Positions 15,531-23,316 of a stretch of 37,637 nt of DNA are shown here, piece after piece (within the stretch, counting starts at the first letter, position 1; every line of letters starts with the position of its first letter). The notes beneath the pieces were generated by a model. It worked only from the letters and a program-made list of their open reading frames with translations, ran no database searches and was not told the origin of the DNA. The translations under genes and the position numbers were made by a program. Source of the stretch: an uncultured Selenomonadales bacterium (GTDB lineage Bacteria > Bacillota > Negativicutes > Selenomonadales > Selenomonadaceae); the NCBI GenBank assembly GCA_947304355.1, contig CAMZAX010000022.1, positions 1 through 37,637 on the forward strand, given 5' to 3'.

Positions 15531-16025
15531 ATGATCGCTTTAGGGATTGACCCCGGCTCGGCGATTTGCGGCTACGGTTTTGTTGAGCTGAACGGCGGAC
15601 AAGTCGTCGCGAAAAATTTTGGCGTCATAACCACAAGCCCCAAAGCCCGTATGCAAGACCGCCTGCTTAAGATTCACACGGAGCTTGACGCGCTGATTAA
15701 AACTTTCCGCCCGCAAATCATGGGTATCGAAAAACTTTTCTTCGGCAAGAACGCGACGACCGCCATACCCGTCGGGCAAGCGCGGGGCGTCGTGCTGTTG
15801 TGCGCCGCGCAAAACAATCTTGACGTGCTGGAGATAACGCCCAACGAAGTCAAGCAATCGATAACGGGTTACGGCGGCGCGGACAAGGCGCAAGTCATTT
15901 ACATGGTGACAAAGCTTTTACGACTTGCCGAACCGCCCAAGCCCGACGATGCGGCTGACGCGTTGGCAATCGCAATCGCGGCGGGTTATGAGGCAAACTC
16001 TTTTGCGCGACGCAACTCGTTATAA
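15531..16025 (+). CDS. ruvC: Holliday junction resolvase RuvC
   Basis: A 164-residue RNase H-fold endonuclease that cuts four-way junctions during homologous recombination, normally working with RuvAB. Catalytic acidic residues are visible at LGIDPGSAICGYG (Asp7), GIEKLFFGKN (Glu) and the C-terminal DDAADALAIAI (Asp pair). TPNEVKQSITGYGGADKAQV is also diagnostic. The ATG immediately follows the yebC stop, so translation is probably coupled. ruvA and ruvB, often next in line, are absent here; a terminator follows instead. Confidence 0.96.
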   Translation: MIALGIDPGSAICGYGFVELNGGQVVAKNFGVITTSPKARMQDRLLKIHTELDALIKTFRPQIMGIEKLFFGKNATTAIPVGQARGVVLLCAAQNNLDVLEITPNEVKQSITGYGGADKAQVIYMVTKLLRLAEPPKPDDAADALAIAIAAGYEANSFARRNSL

Positions 16026-16057
16026 AAAAAGACCGCTCTTATGTGAGCGGCTTTTTA
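16026..16057. terminator. Bidirectional terminator between ruvC and the radical SAM gene
   Basis: CCGCTC (16033-16038) pairs with GAGCGG (16045-16050) around a 6-base loop. An A-run precedes the stem and a T-run follows it, so it can stop transcription from both converging genes. Confidence 0.85.
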
Positions 16058-16813
16058 ATTTGTCGTGCCGAGCTTGATGTGATAATCAATGCCATAGCTT
16101 TCGCAGAATGCGATAACCGTTGCGACGCAGTCGTTGTAAAAATTTTTGAGCCCGTGGTAATGGCTGACTTCCGTGTTGTAGTTGGTGCGCCCGAAGATAA
16201 TCTTGTCGACGAATGAGACCGCCTCCAGCAACGCCGGCAAGTCCTGTTCAATCAGATTCGGCGTCGGGTAGGGCTCCATGCTTATCCAAGTGTGACAACC
16301 CGCCTGGTGCAAAGCCTTCAACGACGCCAATCGCTCGGCGTAGGGTGCCGCCCCCGGCTCGTAACGAGCGCGGAAGTTTTCGGCGAGTGATACCAGCGTT
16401 ATGCCGTATTCATTTTCGGGCGACAGCTCGGCAAGTTCAATCGGCAACAAACCTTTGGTCAGCACCGTGCACTTAATGCCCGCGTCGTTTAATTTGCGAA
16501 CAGCTGCCAAGCTCAGAGCAACGATTTCTTCGACGCCGTACATAAACGGATCCGTCGTGAAACAAAGTTGCACCGATTTAATTTTGTCCTTGAGGCGTGG
16601 AATTTCCTTATCCAAAAGTTCAAGCGTATTGCCGACGAGTTTAGGGCGGCACCACTCCTCGTAAGACTTGACTTGACCGAAGCGTTTTTTTTGCAGGAAG
16701 GCATAGCAAGGAAATTTGCAACCGTGACTGCAACCGAGCGCGTGATTCATCGTGTAGTCGCCGTATTCCACACCCGTCTTGTACAGCAGTGATTTGCGCG
16801 TTATATACTCCAA
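16055..16813 (-). CDS. Radical SAM protein, SPL-like, with three-Cys motif
   Basis: A 252-residue protein with the cluster-binding motif GCSHGCKFPCYAF (Cys28, Cys32, Cys36; spacing CX3CX3C). The rest resembles spore photoproduct lyase-related radical SAM proteins: CFTTDPFMYG, VLTKG, GITLVSL and a C-terminal FGRTNYN. A 4Fe-4S cluster would cleave S-adenosylmethionine to a 5'-deoxyadenosyl radical; the substrate is unknown. The TTG at 16811-16813 is taken as start because AGAGGT lies 7 bases upstream; the longer frame would begin inside tcmP. Its site overlaps the stop of the upstream TcmP-like gene, showing tight pairing. CX3CX3C departs by one residue from the commonest CX3CX2C. Confidence 0.85.
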   Translation of the reverse strand: MEYITRKSLLYKTGVEYGDYTMNHALGCSHGCKFPCYAFLQKKRFGQVKSYEEWCRPKLVGNTLELLDKEIPRLKDKIKSVQLCFTTDPFMYGVEEIVALSLAAVRKLNDAGIKCTVLTKGLLPIELAELSPENEYGITLVSLAENFRARYEPGAAPYAERLASLKALHQAGCHTWISMEPYPTPNLIEQDLPALLEAVSFVDKIIFGRTNYNTEVSHYHGLKNFYNDCVATVIAFCESYGIDYHIKLGTTN

Positions 16814-16824
16814 GCGTTTCACCT

Positions 16825-17898
16825 CTAAGCAAAATCTGCAGTGCTCTTGCCAATTCTGCAACGCCCCGTCAATGTCAACTTGCCTTTTATTTCATTCTTG
16901 TAACCTTCCGTCGGGAAGATAGGATGTTCGTCAACAAAATTCCAAATTTCTGCAAACGACACAGTTTTCCGCTCCTTGAAGTTGTCGACGATATAATCGG
17001 CAATGTCACTGACGGTGTAACACTGTTTGTCTTCGGGCGGCGTCGGGAAAAGAGTTTGCTGAATTTCCGCGCCGTGCGTGTTTTGATTGGAAGACTTGCC
17101 GCCGAAAGTTTTCCACGCGGCGGTTTTAAATTTTTTGAAGCCTTTAATGTGTTTCGTAAAAAAGACAAGGTCATAAATCAACGCGTTGGTTTTTATGAAA
17201 AAAGGAATAGTTACCACGTAATACTTTTTACTTAACTTTTGACATAAGTTTTCAATTATATGTACCAACCGTTGCTCGTATTCTTTTCTGTCGCCAACAG
17301 AGTTCATTAAGCTTTCAAAAGGTGTCAAATATGTTTGTTCATACTTATGCTTTACTTCGGGACGCTTGGCTTGTTTGAGAGCCCTTACAGAATCGGAAAG
17401 CATGTGGTTGAGTATAAATTCGCCCCAGCCGAAAAAATATGGCGCGAGGACTTCCCAATTAATTGACGCCGTGTAAGGGTCGTAGAAAAGAAGATAGTGC
17501 ACGCCGTCCTTTTTCAACAGTGCCGGTTTCAATTTCTTCAGCAAATCGTTGCCGTCGCCGATGCTTGTTTCAATGCGAAAGTTATCCGTCGCGGCGGGCA
17601 AATGCCGTTCAAGCTCCGCGATTTTCTCGGCGTCACTGTCGTTGAAATAAAGCACGGCTTTTTTGTCGGAGTACTTCGTCATTGCGTCCGCGATAACTTG
17701 TGCGACGCGAATCGGCGTGCCCTCAACTCGATTGCCGCCGTCGTCCTCGTAAATTCCACTGTTGCACATGCAGTCGATAAACACAAGTTCTTTGCAATCT
17801 TTTGTGTTCAATAATGTATGCGCCCAAGTTTCGACGTAATGAGCTATCAGCTCAAATTTTTTCACGGTATGTTCGGATATTTTGTTTTCATTATACAT
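16825..17898 (-). CDS. tcmP: Three-Cys-motif partner protein (TcmP-like)
   Basis: A 357-residue cytoplasmic protein beginning MYNENKISEHTVKKFELIAHY with VETWAHTLL, then ELVFIDCMCNSGIYEDDGGNRVEGTPIRV. This N-terminal pattern (a helix ending in a W-x-x-x-L type segment, then FIDxxxxxG-Y with a G-S/T-P-x-x) matches the family I know as TcmP, named for occurring beside proteins with a three-Cys motif, exactly as here. The family's biochemical role is not established. A downstream LLFYDPYTASINW segment may be part of an active site. ATG at 17896-17898 has GGAGG 8 bases away. Parts of the gene are clearly more AT-rich than the neighbours, hinting at transfer. Confidence 0.8.
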   Translation of the reverse strand: MYNENKISEHTVKKFELIAHYVETWAHTLLNTKDCKELVFIDCMCNSGIYEDDGGNRVEGTPIRVAQVIADAMTKYSDKKAVLYFNDSDAEKIAELERHLPAATDNFRIETSIGDGNDLLKKLKPALLKKDGVHYLLFYDPYTASINWEVLAPYFFGWGEFILNHMLSDSVRALKQAKRPEVKHKYEQTYLTPFESLMNSVGDRKEYEQRLVHIIENLCQKLSKKYYVVTIPFFIKTNALIYDLVFFTKHIKGFKKFKTAAWKTFGGKSSNQNTHGAEIQQTLFPTPPEDKQCYTVSDIADYIVDNFKERKTVSFAEIWNFVDEHPIFPTEGYKNEIKGKLTLTGRCRIGKSTADFA

Positions 17899-17918
17899 TA
17901 TCGCAACCTCCGTACACT

Positions 17919-18545
17919 TTAAGCGGGCGGGATAAAAATTTTGTTAATGGGCATATCGGCGGGCTCAAGCTCGGCGTCCTGCGCGCTCAACCTGCCTCGC
18001 GAACGTTCGATTATCTCGGCATTGTGCTTGCGCGCCCACTCCAATATCGTGCGGTAAAAATTGTAGCGAATGTCTTTGCTCGGAATATTTTTCAATTCAA
18101 GCGGCTCGCCCGAAGCGTCTCTGTCAAGCGGTGCCCAAGTGTCGTCCAAATCGACGCGTTCGACGACCTGCACCGTTCCGTTGGGCAAATCGAATTTCAG
18201 ATAATCTGCGCGGCCGGCAAGTCTGTCGTAACCCGCCGTGGAGAGTTTGCGCCAACGCCGCTTTTGAATTACGTCTTCGATTTGAATGTTGTCGTACATG
18301 CAGACCGTCGGCACCATCAGCGTATTCAAGTCAAGTGTGCCGTCGTCGTTTACGCGATAGCCCATGTGCAGATGATTGAACCAATAATCGGCGCGCGGCG
18401 TCGACTGCACCCATGTATAAATGTCCGTCGGAACTTCCTTTATGATTTCGCCGTCGTCTTCGGGCGCGGCGGTCGTCGTCAAGGAAAAGAGCATTGCCGC
18501 CGATATTATCCCCGCGAAAAGTTTCTTGCGTCGAAAAAATTTCAT
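17919..18545 (-). CDS. Secreted protein of unknown function
   Basis: A 208-residue protein with a signal peptide (KFFRRKKLFAGIISAAMLF then SLTTTAAP). The mature part has no family I recognise; it is rich in aromatic residues and has TDIYTWVQSTPRADYWFNHL, a pattern of short strands and a C-terminal helix YNFYRTILEWARKHNAEII. No lipobox Cys is present, so it should be released or periplasmic. The ATG at 18543-18545 is chosen because AGGA lies 8 bases before it; the ATG three codons earlier overlaps that site. It has its own promoter and lies just before tcmP in the same direction. Confidence 0.75.
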   Translation of the reverse strand: MKFFRRKKLFAGIISAAMLFSLTTTAAPEDDGEIIKEVPTDIYTWVQSTPRADYWFNHLHMGYRVNDDGTLDLNTLMVPTVCMYDNIQIEDVIQKRRWRKLSTAGYDRLAGRADYLKFDLPNGTVQVVERVDLDDTWAPLDRDASGEPLELKNIPSKDIRYNFYRTILEWARKHNAEIIERSRGRLSAQDAELEPADMPINKIFIPPA

Positions 18546-18567
18546 GTCGCTCATCCTTTCCGCGAAG

Positions 18568-18597
18568 ATTATATCAAAAGTTATTTTGCCTTTGCAA
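18568..18597 (-). promoter_or_regulatory. Promoter of the secreted-protein/tcmP/radical SAM unit
   Basis: On the minus strand TTGCAA (18592-18597) is followed after 18 bases by TATAAT (18568-18573), in the short gap after the YbaK-like gene. Confidence 0.7.
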
Positions 18598-18599
18598 CG

Positions 18600-19067
18600 T
18601 CACTTAAGGCGACCAACGTCGACGCGACCCGCGCTTTTGACGTAGCGGGGCAGCTCGTCGAGAGTGAAACGCGCGCAACTTTTGTCGTTGCCGGCGGCGG
18701 GATAAATAACGTCGAAACGTTCAAGCGACGCGTCAAGATAAATCGGCACACCCGCGTTGACGGCGAACGGACACACTCCGCCGACCGCGTGACCGATTAA
18801 AGCCTCCACCTCGTCGACGGGAATCATGTTCGGGCGGCAGTGGAATTGCGCCTTGAATTTTTTGTTGTCGATTTTCATATCGCCCGACATCAGAATCAGC
18901 ACGGGCTTTTTGTCGACGAAAACCGAAATCGTCTTGGCAATACGCCCGACTTCGCAACCGAGAGCCTGCGCGGCAAGTTCACTGGTAAAAGTCGATTGCT
19001 CAAACTCAATGACGCGTTCGGGCTCGCCAATCGCCGCGAAGTAAGCTTTAACCTTTTCAATAGACAA
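18600..19067 (-). CDS. YbaK/EbsC-type aminoacyl-tRNA deacylase
   Basis: A 155-residue single-domain protein of the YbaK/ProX editing family, which hydrolyses mischarged aminoacyl-tRNAs such as Cys- or Ala-tRNA-Pro in trans. Family marks are ELAAQALGCEVGRIAKTISVF, with the conserved Lys in the IAKT segment, VLILMSGDMKID, and VGGVCPFAV in the C-terminal third followed by VPIYLDASL. Which tRNA it edits cannot be told. The start is TTG at 19065-19067 with GGAGG 8 bases upstream. It follows the GIY-YIG gene with almost no gap, so the two are likely co-transcribed. Confidence 0.9.
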   Translation of the reverse strand: MSIEKVKAYFAAIGEPERVIEFEQSTFTSELAAQALGCEVGRIAKTISVFVDKKPVLILMSGDMKIDNKKFKAQFHCRPNMIPVDEVEALIGHAVGGVCPFAVNAGVPIYLDASLERFDVIYPAAGNDKSCARFTLDELPRYVKSAGRVDVGRLK

Positions 19068-19068
19068 A

Positions 19069-19938
19069 TTAATTTCCTCCCAAAAAATTTTTCAGCGGCA
19101 CACCGTCGCGCGTTCGCCACTCCTGGTGACCGTTCGCGTTATTTCCGATAACAAATTCTGCGGCAGTTGACGACGAATTAAACTCCACATCTTCAAGTAA
19201 ATGCCCGTCAGCTACTTTGTCCGAGTTACGAAGTTTTTTCAGCGTCGCGGATAAGTTCGGATTTTCATGCTTGGAAACGTCACTGCCCGCCAAAACTTTG
19301 TAACCCGTCGGCGTGCGTTTCATTTGCGCGTTGATTGTCCTGCCGAGTGCTTTTATTCGGCGCGACAGATAGAAAATTTCTTCGTCGGACTGCACGGGCG
19401 GAGGCGGAGAAATTTTTTGTTGCGGCTCAAAAATTTTGTAACCGATCGCGCTCAAAACCAGTTGCGCAAATTCGGCGTGGTCTTCAAGGTCGCTTTGCTT
19501 TTCCTCGGTGATGTTGCCGGGCGAAGGGTCGTTGCCGTTAAGGACTTCGTAACGCGCCGCCTTAATCGCCATGTTGCAAAATTTGTGTTCGAGCCAACTT
19601 ATCTCCGTCGCGCCGAAAGAATTATTCGACGTGGTGAGGATAATCGCTTCCGTCCAAAAATTTTTGTCGGCGTTGCGGTCGTGTTCGTTCAGGCGGGCGA
19701 GAATGCCTTTGCCGTTCTTGCGACTGCCCGCTTGCCCGACGTAAATTTTCTGCCGCCCGTCCTCTTCACCGAGCAGGAAATAAACGCCGTCGTTGTCCAA
19801 GCCGTCAAGCTTTTTGCTGTCCGCCAAGTCTTTGCGCGGAATGCGGAATATAACGCCCGTCCTGCTGTTGATTGAACATTTGATTCGTCCGTTCGCCGTG
19901 CCGTCAAGCAAAAGCAAATTTATTGTAGTTCGTGCCAT
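19069..19938 (-). CDS. GIY-YIG nuclease-family protein with DUF4357 domain
   Basis: A 289-residue protein. The N-terminal half contains a GIY-YIG-type core, DGVYFLLGEEDG followed by QKIYVGQAGSR, with ARLNEHDRN downstream and Glu in ATEISWLEHKF as the likely metal ligand. The C-terminal ~90 residues fit DUF4357: GYKVLAGSDV, a mid segment with LEDVEFNSSSTAAEFVIG and NGHQEWRTRDGVPL, the last being diagnostic. Proteins of this architecture are predicted nucleases, widespread on mobile or defence-associated DNA, but their targets are not known to me. ATG has GGGAG 7 bases upstream. It lies between secF and the ybaK-like gene, an unusual place, supporting insertion. Confidence 0.87.
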   Translation of the reverse strand: MARTTINLLLLDGTANGRIKCSINSRTGVIFRIPRKDLADSKKLDGLDNDGVYFLLGEEDGRQKIYVGQAGSRKNGKGILARLNEHDRNADKNFWTEAIILTTSNNSFGATEISWLEHKFCNMAIKAARYEVLNGNDPSPGNITEEKQSDLEDHAEFAQLVLSAIGYKIFEPQQKISPPPPVQSDEEIFYLSRRIKALGRTINAQMKRTPTGYKVLAGSDVSKHENPNLSATLKKLRNSDKVADGHLLEDVEFNSSSTAAEFVIGNNANGHQEWRTRDGVPLKNFLGGN

Positions 19939-19953
19939 GTCGTGTCTCCCGAA

Positions 19954-20841
19954 TTATTTCTTGCCGCCGAATTTCCGAAGCTCAAGCCACAACGGACCCG
20001 CGATAAAGATTGACGAATAACAACCGCTCATGAAGCCGACGATAAGCGCGAATGCAAAATCTTTGGTCGTCTCGCCGCCGAAGAAGAACAGCGCGAACGT
20101 CGTGAACAAGCACGTAAACACCGTGTACAGCGAACGAGTCAGCGTCTGATACACGGAGCGGTTGACCAATTCGACGACGTTGCCGCCGCGCCGGAAGTGC
20201 AATTTCAAATTCTCGCGTATCCTGTCGAAGATAACGATCGTGTCGTTGATTGAGTAGCCGACGACCGTCAGCAACGCCGCCACGAACGACGAATCGACTT
20301 GCCGCTGCGTGAACGAGAAGAACGCCAACACGATTAAAATATCGTGAACGAGAGCCGCGACCGCCGCGATGCCGAAGCGGAACTCGAAACGGTAAGCGAC
20401 GTACAAAATTATTAGCACCCAAGAAACTACAAGCGCAAGCACCGCGTTCATAATCAGTTCGCCGCCGATAGTCGCGCCGACTTTTTCTTCGCGCATGACT
20501 TCGTAGCCGCCGACGTGTTCGCGAATCGCCGCCATGACTTCTTTGCGCTGAACTTCTTCCAAGTCAATCGTGCGGATCATAACGTCCGTCGAAGTGGCAA
20601 CGTCCGAAGTCTCGCCCGAAAGCTGAATCGTCGCGCCGTCAAGCCCGAACGGTTTCAAGCTCTCGCGGACTTGCGCAATCGCCACGGGCTCGGCGAATTT
20701 CAAATCGATAATCGTGCCGCCCGTGAAGTCAATCCCGAAGTTGAAGCCGCGCACGACCATCGAAATCAAGCCGGGGACGATAATCAGCAGCGAAATGACA
20801 AACCACATCTTGCCGCGCCCGGCAATGTCAAAGCTCGGCAT
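19954..20841 (-). CDS. secF: Protein translocase subunit SecF
   Basis: A 295-residue membrane protein with six expected transmembrane helices. With SecD it uses the proton gradient to help complete export through SecYEG. The N-terminal helix is followed by GFNFGIDFTGGTIIDLKF, the family signature, then a periplasmic domain, VAYRFEFRFGIAAVAALVHD, and GYSINDTIVIFDRIRENLK. The start is the ATG at 20839-20841, two bases after the secD stop, with GGCGGTGAA ahead; a GTG two codons upstream that overlaps secD is also possible. GIY-YIG follows. Confidence 0.95.
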   Translation of the reverse strand: MPSFDIAGRGKMWFVISLLIIVPGLISMVVRGFNFGIDFTGGTIIDLKFAEPVAIAQVRESLKPFGLDGATIQLSGETSDVATSTDVMIRTIDLEEVQRKEVMAAIREHVGGYEVMREEKVGATIGGELIMNAVLALVVSWVLIILYVAYRFEFRFGIAAVAALVHDILIVLAFFSFTQRQVDSSFVAALLTVVGYSINDTIVIFDRIRENLKLHFRRGGNVVELVNRSVYQTLTRSLYTVFTCLFTTFALFFFGGETTKDFAFALIVGFMSGCYSSIFIAGPLWLELRKFGGKK

Positions 20842-20843
20842 AA

Positions 20844-22100
20844 TCACTTCACCGCCTTTCCGTCAGCCGCCGCGTCGAAGAGTACGAAGCAGTTCGCGCC
20901 GTATGCCGACGGGCTCTCGACAATCTTCGCGTTGACCAAAAGTTTCAACATGAATTGCGTCAGCGATACCGCCGTCAACATGCTCAGCAACACGCCAAGC
21001 CCCAACGTTATCGCGAAGCCGCGAATGGTGCCCGTGCCGAACAGGAACAGCACGCCCGCCGCGATTATCGTCGTGATGTTGGAGTCGAAAATCGTCGTGA
21101 ATGCCCGCTTGAAGCCCGCGTCCATTGACAGCCGAATCGATTTGCCCAAGCGATATTCTTCCTTAAAGTGCTCGAAAATCAAAACGTTGGCGTCGACAGC
21201 CATGCCGATTGACAAAATGATTCCCGCCACGCCCGGCAATGTCAGCGTCGCGTCCAAACCTTTCAGCACGCCTAAAAGCATGAGCGTATACGCCATTAAG
21301 CTGATGTCCGCGATAAAGCCCGGCAGGCGATAGAATAACAGCATGAAGACAAGCACCGCCGCGATACCGACGACGAACGCGAATTCCGATTTGTCTTTGG
21401 AGTCTTGACCGAGCGAAGGTCCGACGGTGCGCGTTTCGATTATGTTGACTTTGACGGGCAGCGCGCCGCTCCTCAACAACACGGCAAGATGTTGCGCCTC
21501 TTCAAGGTCGCGTTGACCGGAGATTTCGGCTTTGCCGCCGAGGATCGGTTCGCGCACGACTGGGTTGGTTAAAATTTCGCCGTCAAGCAGAATCGCGATT
21601 TGCCGCCCGACGTTTTCAAGCGTGGCGTCCGCAAATTTCTGCGCGCCCTCGTCGCTGAATTCAAGGTTGACGACGCATTGACCGTTCTGCTGATTCATTG
21701 CGGCTTGCGCGTCCTTCAGGTCGGTGCCCGTCAAAAGGGTGTTGCCCTCTTCGTCTTTGAACTCAAGCATTGCGGTCTTGCCGATGGTTTCAATCGCCTT
21801 GTCGGGGTCTTTTATGCCCGGCAGTTCGATTATGACGCGGCGTTCGCCTTCGCGCTGAATTATCGGCTCCGTCAAGCCCAATTCGTTTATGCGCCGCTCC
21901 ATGATTGATACGACGCGTTGCATTGCGTCTTCGTTGACCTGCGCGATTTCGGTATCTTCGGCTTGAAGTACGACGTGGGTGCCGCCCTGCAAGTCGAGCC
22001 CCTGCCGAATCGAGTGCGCCAGCGGCCGAATGAAAATCACGAACAACGCAACAATCGCGCCGAGGCATATCAGCAACTTGATTAAACTGTTCGTCCTCAC
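20844..22100 (-). CDS. secD: Protein translocase subunit SecD
   Basis: A 418-residue membrane protein with one N-terminal helix, a large periplasmic part and five C-terminal helices. Key segments are RQGLDLQGGTHVVLQ in P1, a beta-rich region with VIIELPGIKDPDKAI, SGQRDLEEAQHLAVLLRSGALP, and IILSIGMAVDANVLIFEHFKEE in the helix bundle, where the Asp is linked to proton movement. GTG at 22098-22100 is preferred, with GGGAG 10 bases upstream; a TTG seven codons earlier lies on that site. It has its own promoter and is directly followed by secF. yajC is not adjacent. Confidence 0.95.
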   Translation of the reverse strand: MRTNSLIKLLICLGAIVALFVIFIRPLAHSIRQGLDLQGGTHVVLQAEDTEIAQVNEDAMQRVVSIMERRINELGLTEPIIQREGERRVIIELPGIKDPDKAIETIGKTAMLEFKDEEGNTLLTGTDLKDAQAAMNQQNGQCVVNLEFSDEGAQKFADATLENVGRQIAILLDGEILTNPVVREPILGGKAEISGQRDLEEAQHLAVLLRSGALPVKVNIIETRTVGPSLGQDSKDKSEFAFVVGIAAVLVFMLLFYRLPGFIADISLMAYTLMLLGVLKGLDATLTLPGVAGIILSIGMAVDANVLIFEHFKEEYRLGKSIRLSMDAGFKRAFTTIFDSNITTIIAAGVLFLFGTGTIRGFAITLGLGVLLSMLTAVSLTQFMLKLLVNAKIVESPSAYGANCFVLFDAAADGKAVK

Positions 22101-22139
22101 AAAAAGTGTTCTCCCTTCCAATTTTCATGTTCGCCCGCC

Positions 22140-22168
22140 AATATACTACAACGCCGCGACAAATTCAA
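22140..22168 (-). promoter_or_regulatory. Promoter of secDF
   Basis: TTGAAT (22163-22168), a 17-base spacer and TATATT (22140-22145) on the minus strand, roughly 40 bases before the secD start. Confidence 0.7.
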
Positions 22169-22182
22169 TTAGGAATTAAGAG

Positions 22183-22211
22183 TTGAACACTTGTTCCTTG
22201 TTCCTTATAAA
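22183..22211 (+). promoter_or_regulatory. Promoter of pheST-zapA with a heptad-repeat spacer
   Basis: TTGAAC (22183-22188), exactly 17 bases, then TATAAA (22206-22211). The spacer is ACTTGTTCCTTGTTCCT, that is, two TTGTTCC heptads. No T-box is visible in the roughly 60-base leader. Confidence 0.6.
22191..22207 (+). repeat. Short TTGTTCC heptad array
   Basis: TTGTTCC TTGTTCC TTA at 22191-22207, a variant of the TTGTCCC family found at 33785. It lies in the secD-pheS divergent region. Confidence 0.6.
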
Positions 22212-22278
22212 AAAATCTGCGAGTCTTGAAATATTTTTCGGCGTATGTTAGCTTTAACACTGCAAAGGAGGCTTATTG

Positions 22279-23304
22279 ATGAAACAACAAATAAAGGAAC
22301 TGCGCTTACGTGCGGGCACGGCGATCGGCTCGGCGACGACGCTCAAAGAGCTTGACGACGTGCGCGTCCGTTTTTTGGGCAAGAAAGGCGAACTGACTGC
22401 CTTACTGCGCGGCATGAGCAAACTTTCAGCCGAAGAACGTCCGCTTGTCGGCAAAATCGTCAACGAGGCGCGCGCCGAACTTGAACAACTTATCGCGGAA
22501 AAAAATTCGCAACTCAAAGCGTCGGAGCTTCAATCAAAGCTTGCGTCGGAGCGAATCGACGTGACGTTACCGGGTCGGCGCGTCCACGCAGGACACCTGC
22601 ATCCGCTGACATTGACGCTCAATCGCGTGAAAGAAATTTTCGTGAGCATGGGTTACAGCGTCGAGGAAGGTCCCGAAGTCGAAACCGATTATTACAACTT
22701 CGAGGCGTTGAACTTGCCCAAAGACCACCCCGCCCGCGACATGCAGGATTCGTTTTACATAACCGAAGAAATTTTGCTTCGGACGCAAACTTCGCCCGTG
22801 CAGGCGCGCACGATGGAACGCCACAAGGACAACGAGCCGATTCGCATGATTGCGCCCGGCAGAGTCTATCGCCGCGACGATTACGACGCGTCGCATTCGC
22901 CGATGTTCACGCAGGTTGAAGGGCTTGTTATCGACAAGGGCATAAGCTTCGCCGACTTGAAAGGCACGCTTGAAGACTTCAGCAAAAAAATTTTCGGCGA
23001 GAAAACCAAAATCCGTCTGCGTCCGAGTTTCTTCCCGTTCACCGAGCCGAGCGCGGAAGTCGACGTGTCGTGCGTCATGTGTCACGGCGCGGGCTGCAAA
23101 GTCTGTCAAGGCACCGGTTGGCTTGAAATTTTGGGCGCGGGCATGGTTCACCCCGACGTACTCAAAATGAGCGGCTACGACCCCGCCAAGGTCAGCGGCT
23201 TCGCGTTCGGCATGGGCATTGAACGCATTGCCATGTTGACTTACGGGCTTGACGACATGCGTTTGCTTTACGATAACGACGTAAGATTTCTTAAGCAATT
23301 TTGA
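22279..23304 (+). CDS. pheS: Phenylalanyl-tRNA synthetase alpha subunit
   Basis: A 341-residue class II catalytic subunit of the (alpha-beta)2 enzyme that charges tRNA-Phe. An N-terminal coiled coil ([15 protein letters not shown] onward) is followed by the catalytic domain, with [41 protein letters not shown], and motif 3 [16 protein letters not shown]. The Cys-rich [19 protein letters not shown] segment is a normal variant in Firmicutes. ATG at 22279-22281 has GGAGG 7 bases upstream; a TTG one codon earlier is unlikely. pheT follows 12 bases after the stop. Confidence 0.98.
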   Translation: MKQQIKELRLRAGTAIGSATTLKELDDVRVRFLGKKGELTALLRGMSKLSAEERPLVGKIVNEARAELEQLIAEKNSQLKASELQSKLASERIDVTLPGRRVHAGHLHPLTLTLNRVKEIFVSMGYSVEEGPEVETDYYNFEALNLPKDHPARDMQDSFYITEEILLRTQTSPVQARTMERHKDNEPIRMIAPGRVYRRDDYDASHSPMFTQVEGLVIDKGISFADLKGTLEDFSKKIFGEKTKIRLRPSFFPFTEPSAEVDVSCVMCHGAGCKVCQGTGWLEILGAGMVHPDVLKMSGYDPAKVSGFAFGMGIERIAMLTYGLDDMRLLYDNDVRFLKQF

Positions 23305-23316
23305 GGCGGTGATTTT

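Noticed and set aside
22212-22278. T-box riboswitch upstream of pheS
   Set aside because: The leader is ~65 bases without the conserved T-box sequence or a terminator.
23081-23130. Cys-rich stretch in PheS as a novel zinc finger
   Set aside because: The same Cys-rich segment is common in bacterial PheS proteins of Firmicutes and needs no special explanation.
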